Source: an uncultured Trueperaceae bacterium
GTDB taxonomy: Bacteria; Deinococcota; Deinococci; Deinococcales; Trueperaceae
DNA: 8,614 nucleotides
Direction: 5' to 3'
Assembly: GCA_937907415.1 (NCBI GenBank)
Contig: CALCHY010000010.1
Coordinates: forward strand, 1 to 8,614
A program made the position numbers and the translations under genes. The notes under the pieces are model-generated. The model was not told the DNA's origin and made no database searches. It saw only the letters and a list, made by a program, of their open reading frames with translations. Positions 5,202-8,614 of this stretch are shown here, one piece after another (position 1 is the first letter of the stretch; each line of letters opens with the position of its first letter).

Positions 5202-7355
5202 TTGCGAATCCGACTAGGTCGACGGTCGTTGGTAGTCGTGGGGTTGCTGACGGGGCTGCTGGTGGTGGCTGGGGCCTGCTCCGGGCCGCAGCCTAGCCCA
5301 GAGATCCCCAACGTGAACAAAGTGACGATCAGCGGCGGGGACCGCACGCTGGTAGTGGGCGAATTCACGACTCTCGCGGCGTCCGTCGCCACGAGCTTCG
5401 GAGCACCCGCTGGTGTGAATTGGTCGAGCAGCTCCCCAACGGTGGCCAGCGTGACCGCTGCAGGGACCGTAACGGCCCTGGCGCCTGGCGAGACGACCCT
5501 TACCGCCACCAGCGTGTTCGATCCGGCCAAGTTCGCTACGGCGACCATCCGGGTGGTGAGTGCCGACGTCCCAAGGGACACCGCACCCGCCATCAGCTTC
5601 TTCACCGCCACCCCGGTCGCCGTAGCGCCTGGAGCGCCTACCGAACTCTCGTGGGCCGTAACTGGTACCGCCACCAACATCACCGTGCGTGAGCAGGGCG
5701 GCGCCCAAGTGGCAACCGGCTTACCTCCTTCCGGGAGCCGCACCGTGACTCCCGCAGCCACCGCGACCTACGAGCTGGCGGTCGCCTGGACGGGCGGGAC
5801 CGATGTCGTCGGCCAAGCGGCCGTCACCGTGACGGCGGAGGATAACCACCCGCCCACGGCGCGCATCGTGACGACCACCTCGCTGAGCGGTTTCGCGCCC
5901 CTCACGGTTGGGTTCGACGGCGGGACGTCTTCAGATCCTGACGGCGACGCATTGACGTATGCGTGGGACTTCAGGGAAGGCTCCCTCGCTGCTCAGCAGC
6001 AGGTAACGCACAGCTTCACGAGGCCCGGCAACTACTTCGTCACCTTGACCGTGACCGACGGCCGGGGACTGAGCGCCACTGCCAGCACCGAAGTGGACGT
6101 CGGCTCCTTCAGCGCCGGGGAGCTCCTCGCGGATACCATCTCGCCCAGCGATGCATACGACCGGCAATGGATCGCGGTGGATTCAGGCACCGCGCTCGTG
6201 CCCATCGCTGGCGTTCCGGGAGCTACCACCTTCACGCGGGTGGACGTCTACCGAGCGCAGGCCGGCAGCTCCGCTTGGCGTTTGGAGGCCAACTTGATTC
6301 CCAGGGACCCGCCCACCGACCAGCTGGAGGTAGGACGTGCGGTCGCGCTAAGCGGCACGACAGCGGCCATCATGAGCCTGAGCCGCAAGCCGGTTCCTGG
6401 CGACGAGTATGAAAGTGTCATCCACATCTTCGAACGCCAACCTAATGGCTCGTGGGCCGAAACCGCGACGCTTCTGAGGGGCATGGGTATCGGCCCACTC
6501 CTGAGCTGGCGGGCCGACATCTCCATGGCCCTGAGGGACGACGTGCTAGTGGTGGGCATCACCGGCGAGGATGGCGGCTTCTACGGCTCGCGCATCCAGG
6601 TCTACTTGCCAAACCAAGGCGGCCCCGGCGTGTGGGGACTGGCGCAGGAGATCGGTCTCCCGGCCTCGGTGCCGGCGGACTTCTCCGAGTACTTCGGCAC
6701 CGATGTGGCCGTAAGCCGTGGCGGCGAGCGCATCGTCGTAGCCAAGTCCATGCAGAACAACGACGGCGGCATTGGGCGCCTAGAAGCGGCGTTCATCTTC
6801 GAGCGCGTTGACCAGGCGAACAGCTGGATCTTGGTTGCCAGCCTCGATTACCTGGACCTACCGTCCACACTCTCGACGTTCGTGGAGATCGACGGCGATA
6901 CTCTCGCTATCTCGTCCATGCCGGAAATCTGGTCCACCGAGACGACCGTAGCGGTCTATGAACGTAACCAAGGCGGCGAGAACGCTTGGGGTCGAGTGGC
7001 CACGCGTACGGTGAGCATCCCAGAGGCGCCGGTCAACGCTGGGCCCCTGATGGGTCGCTCCTCGATGCGATTGATGGGAGACACCTTGGCAGTCGGCATA
7101 GCGGCGTTCGGCTGCCCGCCGATCGACGAGGGCCCTTACAACTGCGGTCCGGGCCGGGTGTACCTCTTCGGTAGGGATGTCGGCGGGCACAACGCGTGGG
7201 GCGAAGCTCAGGTGCTAACCGCGCTGGGCTCGCTGGGTGACGTGACCTTCGGCAGCGCGGTGGACATCAGTTCGGACGGCCGGACGGTGCTCGTGGCCAC
7301 CGCGCCATCGGCATACTCGGGGCTGGCGGCCAAGGTGTTCAAGTACTCACGGTGA
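5202..7355 (+). CDS. Predicted surface lipoprotein: Ig-like and PKD domains plus FG-GAP-like beta-propeller
   Basis: From the TTG start the protein has 717 residues. The signal peptide is RIRLGRR, a core at about 10-23, and a lipobox-like AGA-C26, so C26 is probably lipidated and the protein exported to the cell surface. Then come a BIG2 Ig-like domain (about 40-119), a second Ig-like domain (about 127-213), a PKD domain (about 216-301, with SSDPDGDALTYAWDF and YFVTLTVTDG), and a propeller (about 302-717). The propeller shows seven repeats of a V-Y-x-F-x-R-like strand, usually followed about ten residues on by a Trp, and an hydrophobic 'sv.isgdtlvvg' strand; FG motifs are clear at about 498 and 683. 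Such proteins usually bind other proteins or glycans at the surface. There is no catalytic motif. The lipobox has Ala rather than Leu at -3, so anchoring is likely but not certain. Confidence 0.85.
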   Translation: MRIRLGRRSLVVVGLLTGLLVVAGACSGPQPSPEIPNVNKVTISGGDRTLVVGEFTTLAASVATSFGAPAGVNWSSSSPTVASVTAAGTVTALAPGETTLTATSVFDPAKFATATIRVVSADVPRDTAPAISFFTATPVAVAPGAPTELSWAVTGTATNITVREQGGAQVATGLPPSGSRTVTPAATATYELAVAWTGGTDVVGQAAVTVTAEDNHPPTARIVTTTSLSGFAPLTVGFDGGTSSDPDGDALTYAWDFREGSLAAQQQVTHSFTRPGNYFVTLTVTDGRGLSATASTEVDVGSFSAGELLADTISPSDAYDRQWIAVDSGTALVPIAGVPGATTFTRVDVYRAQAGSSAWRLEANLIPRDPPTDQLEVGRAVALSGTTAAIMSLSRKPVPGDEYESVIHIFERQPNGSWAETATLLRGMGIGPLLSWRADISMALRDDVLVVGITGEDGGFYGSRIQVYLPNQGGPGVWGLAQEIGLPASVPADFSEYFGTDVAVSRGGERIVVAKSMQNNDGGIGRLEAAFIFERVDQANSWILVASLDYLDLPSTLSTFVEIDGDTLAISSMPEIWSTETTVAVYERNQGGENAWGRVATRTVSIPEAPVNAGPLMGRSSMRLMGDTLAVGIAAFGCPPIDEGPYNCGPGRVYLFGRDVGGHNAWGEAQVLTALGSLGDVTFGSAVDISSDGRTVLVATAPSAYSGLAAKVFKYSR

Positions 7356-7498
7356 TAGCGAGGCGTGGCCCAACGCCAACCAGCGCAGACGGGAGCCCCG
7401 TGTCGGGGCTGCGGAAGTACGCTTACTCGCAGTACTTTCACCTGTTCAACGAGTACGCCCGGTGGTCTCAATCGGTCATCGCAACGGTGGCAGCATGA
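7352..7498 (+). pseudogene. 48-codon frame after the lipoprotein, possibly an IS21 IstA-like fragment
   Basis: GTG at 7352 overlaps the TGA of the lipoprotein gene, and the frame stays open to TGA at 7496-7498. The middle, KYAYSQYFHLFNEYARW (about 7414-7464), resembles the Y-x-Y-S-x-[FY]...W segment that precedes the catalytic domain in IS21 IstA transposases. The likeness stops at about 7466, where an IS30-like remnant on the other strand ends (stop at 7468-7470). There is no ribosome site. A short transposase scrap is my best reading; a chance frame is possible. Confidence 0.3.
7394..7410. terminator. Strong GC stem-loop after the lipoprotein gene
   Basis: AGCCCCG (7394-7400), loop TGT and CGGGGCT (7404-7410) form a perfect 7-bp stem. 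It lies 39 bases after the lipoprotein stop, a suitable place for a terminator, but no T-run follows. A second weaker pairing, AAGTAC with GTACTT (7415-7420, 7432-7437), comes next. Confidence 0.35.
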
Positions 7499-7584
7499 GC
7501 CTCAGCAGTTGACCTCCAGTTAAGGGTCTTGCGGGGCCGGCGGTTGAGGCTGATCTCCACCTCCTTCAACCGGGCTTCGTCGAC
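7468..7584 (-). pseudogene. IS30-family transposase C-terminal remnant, minus copy
   Basis: Read on the minus strand from the GTCGAC at 7584 the frame gives VDEARLKEVEISLNRRPRK, then TLNWRSTAEAHAATVAMTD and TGA (7468-7470). The LN-x-RPRK-TL-x-W-R-x-x-AE pattern is the diagnostic tail of IS30 transposases. Everything upstream (the DDE domain and the N-terminal helix-turn-helix) is missing, so it is inactive. It faces away from a second diverged copy on the plus strand. Confidence 0.75.
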
Positions 7585-7673
7585 GGTGCTGAAGTCGAGG
7601 CGAGCCTCAACCGTAGGCCAAGAAGAACCCTTGTCTGGAGTTCACCCGCACAGGCTTGTGCTGCCACCGTTGC
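7481..7673. repeat. 193-bp imperfect palindrome built from two inverted IS30 tails
   Basis: The arms 7481-7551 and 7603-7673 are inverted copies, matching at 55 of 71 positions without gaps by my count. The outer 15 bases (GCAACGGTGGCAGCA and its complement) and the inner 11 (CGGTTGAGGCT at 7541-7551, AGCCTCAACCG at 7603-7613) are perfect. The arms extend inward with a 9-base length difference to GTCGAC at 7579-7584. The matching stops abruptly at 7481/7673. As RNA or single-stranded DNA it would fold into a long hairpin. Confidence 0.85.
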
Positions 7674-7674
7674 A
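7579..7674 (+). pseudogene. IS30-family transposase C-terminal remnant, plus copy
   Basis: The plus-strand frame from 7579 reads VDGAEVEASLNRRPRR, then TLVWSSPAQACAATVA. It aligns with the minus copy at most residues (EVE.SLNRRPR.TL.W.S.A.A.AATVA) and is three codons shorter near the centre. It runs on without a proper stop toward the vapB promoter. The two copies share the same palindromic GTCGAC bases as their Val-Asp codons. Confidence 0.7.
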
Positions 7675-7689
7675 CGACCAAAGCACCTC

Positions 7690-7714
7690 GTGAACCCGTG
7701 CTACACTGGTTCAC
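7690..7714 (+). promoter_or_regulatory. vapBC promoter/operator: 7-bp inverted repeat around an extended -10
   Basis: GTGAACC (7690-7696) and GGTTCAC (7708-7714) are perfect inverted repeats separated by 11 bases. Between them is TGCTACACT: the TG-n of an extended -10 (7699-7701) and TACACT (7702-7707). Exactly 7 bases separate this box from the ATG at 7715, so transcription should start at or next to the start codon and the mRNA would be leaderless. No Shine-Dalgarno is present, which agrees. The repeat is placed for binding by the VapB/VapC complex. Confidence 0.7.
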
Positions 7715-7954
7715 ATGGCAACGCGGAACATCACGCTCTCCTTGCCCGAAGATGTCGTGCGCCGCGCGAGAATACTGGCCGCCCAGCAGGACACCTCGGT
7801 CTCGGCGCTCGTCGCCCAGCTCCTCGATCAGGCAACTGGGCAGGGTGCTGACTACGAGGCCATCTGGGCTGCGGAGGAACGGCTGATGACCGAAGGCATC
7901 GGCCTCGAAGTTGGCGCCATCACCTGGTCTCGCGCAGACGTACACGAACGGTGA
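7715..7954 (+). CDS. vapB: VapB-like antitoxin, ribbon-helix-helix type
   Basis: This 79-residue protein neutralises VapC and represses its own operon. Residues 3-38 form a ribbon-helix-helix DNA-binding domain: the beta strand RNITLSLP (4-11), then helix A (EDVVRRARILAAQQ) and helix B beginning at SVSALVAQLLDQA. The tail (about 45-79, ending TWSRADVHER) is the expected toxin-binding segment. The stop overlaps the toxin start by 4 bases (GTGA, 7951-7954), which allows translational coupling. The ATG is supported by a -10 box 7 bases upstream, not by a ribosome site. I assign the Vap name from the RHH/PIN pairing; the exact subfamily is uncertain. Confidence 0.88.
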   Translation: MATRNITLSLPEDVVRRARILAAQQDTSVSALVAQLLDQATGQGADYEAIWAAEERLMTEGIGLEVGAITWSRADVHER

Positions 7955-8373
7955 ATCTCGAGTTCGTCGACACGAACGTGCTTCTCTATGCGTACGACAC
8001 CACGGCAGGTAGGCGCCACGATGCTGCCCGTCAACTCGTCATGCGGCTCGGGAGATCCCGGTCGGGGGCACTGAGTGTGCAGGTACTGCAGGAGTTCTAC
8101 GTAAATGCCGTTCGCAAGATCGCCAAGCCACTCACAACCGCTGCGGCTCGTGGACGCGTGAAGGCGTTTGCTTTGTGGCCAACGCACGTTCCGCAAACCC
8201 GTGACATATTGGCGGCCATCGACCTCGCCGACTCTGCGCAAATCTCCTTCTGGGACGCCATGATTCTACGGTCGGCGTCGGAGATGGGCTGCACTACTCT
8301 CTGGACCGAAGACCTGAATGCCGGCCAGGTAGTCGCTGGCGTGCGTATCGTTGACCCGTTCGCGCAATTCTAG
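7951..8373 (+). CDS. vapC: VapC-like PIN-domain toxin (ribonuclease)
   Basis: This 140-residue PIN-domain protein is a predicted Mg2+-dependent endoribonuclease that halts translation, typically by cutting tRNA or rRNA, when free of its antitoxin. The acidic residues are all present: D7 (FVDTNVLLY, with N9), E48 (LQEFYVNAVRK), D102 (ISFWDAMILRSA) and D121 (LWTEDLNAGQ). Length is normal for the family and the protein ends shortly after the last strand (VRIVDPF). The GTG start lies within the vapB stop and relies on coupling. Nothing suggests inactivation. The RNA target cannot be read from the sequence. Confidence 0.92.
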   Translation: MNLEFVDTNVLLYAYDTTAGRRHDAARQLVMRLGRSRSGALSVQVLQEFYVNAVRKIAKPLTTAAARGRVKAFALWPTHVPQTRDILAAIDLADSAQISFWDAMILRSASEMGCTTLWTEDLNAGQVVAGVRIVDPFAQF

Positions 8374-8614
8374 TGAGTTGGCTGCTCCCGCTATAGCCGC
8401 GGCCACACAACTGACCTACGAGAGCCCCAACCGACAGGCAGCAAACCGTCGACAACTGCATGCCGGCTTCCAGTTCCCGTTCTGCGATCTGATTACGTTC
8501 CGCGGCAAACTCAATGGACAAGTGGATTCGCACGTCGTGCTGCTTGGTAATGCCCAAGTAAGGCCGTAGGCTGAGGTCAAGCGCATCGGGTTATCATCAC
8601 GGCCGGTACCTCAA
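8374..8614. other. No supported gene after vapC
   Basis: I see no terminator, repeat or RNA gene here. The minus strand has an open frame whose first possible start is TTG at 8557, running to 8294 inside vapC. Its first part (GITKQHDVRIHLSIEFAAER, then NQIAERELEAG) is mildly protein-like but its end is arginine-rich and antisense to vapC, so it is either the broken end of a gene from the right or chance. Confidence 0.45.

Noticed and set aside
5114..5761. Long minus-strand open frame opposite the lipoprotein gene (about 215 codons)
   Set aside because: Low-complexity Val/Thr/Ala/Pro composition mirrors the Ig-like repeats on the other strand; no ribosome site or recognised motif.
7481..7673. 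Structured non-coding RNA or riboswitch
   Set aside because: The hairpin potential is explained by two inverted transposase remnants whose frames both match IS30; no riboswitch pattern or suitable gene follows.
7607..7945. Minus-strand 112-codon frame opposite vapB
   Set aside because: It crosses the palindrome and runs antisense to a clear antitoxin gene; no domain is visible.
8294..8557. Minus-strand TTG-started frame of 87 codons
   Set aside because: Its last third is antisense to the vapC end and arginine-rich, there is no ribosome site, and I recognise no family.

Overview
The window looks like an accessory region of a moderately high-GC bacterium. My best guess is Deinococcota, something like Trueperaceae. 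The support is an apparently leaderless -10 promoter at vapB, a style common in Deinococcus, plus a large Ig/PKD/FG-GAP lipoprotein and a high-GC P450. This is inference only; no rRNA or marker gene is present, and Actinobacteria or Chloroflexi are not excluded.

Layout. At 2-58 is the last 18 codons of an IS3/IS481-type transposase. At 248-1855 is a fused Wzz/BY-kinase for exopolysaccharide chain-length control. A good Shine-Dalgarno and ATG inside its 3' end open only an 8-codon frame, so the next gene of a polysaccharide operon seems to have been lost. About 650 bases of gene-poor sequence follow (1856-2503), with weak minus-strand open stretches. Next come a membrane-anchored DUF2726 protein (2504-3076, +) and a cytochrome P450 (2983-4335, -) whose 3' ends overlap by 94 bp, then a divergent TetR regulator (4453-5070, +). 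The P450/TetR intergenic space carries interleaved palindromes that look like the TetR operator. A predicted lipoprotein follows (5202-7355, +), with three Ig-like domains and a seven-repeat FG-GAP-like beta-propeller.

The right end is a mobile-element scar and a toxin-antitoxin pair. Between 7468 and 7680 two diverged copies of an IS30-family transposase C-terminus sit back to back, reading outward from a shared palindromic GTCGAC at 7579-7584. Together they form an imperfect palindrome of about 190 bp. Directly after it is a vapBC operon (7715-8373) with a perfect 7-bp inverted repeat around an extended -10 element placed for leaderless transcription. I see no convincing gene after 8373.

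How the genes relate. P450 and TetR form a plausible regulator/target pair. VapB and VapC form an autoregulated toxin-antitoxin pair. The others show no clear shared pathway. I found no CRISPR array, tRNA or rRNA. The most unusual structures are the IS30 foldback palindrome, the interleaved TetR operator and the vapB promoter/operator.
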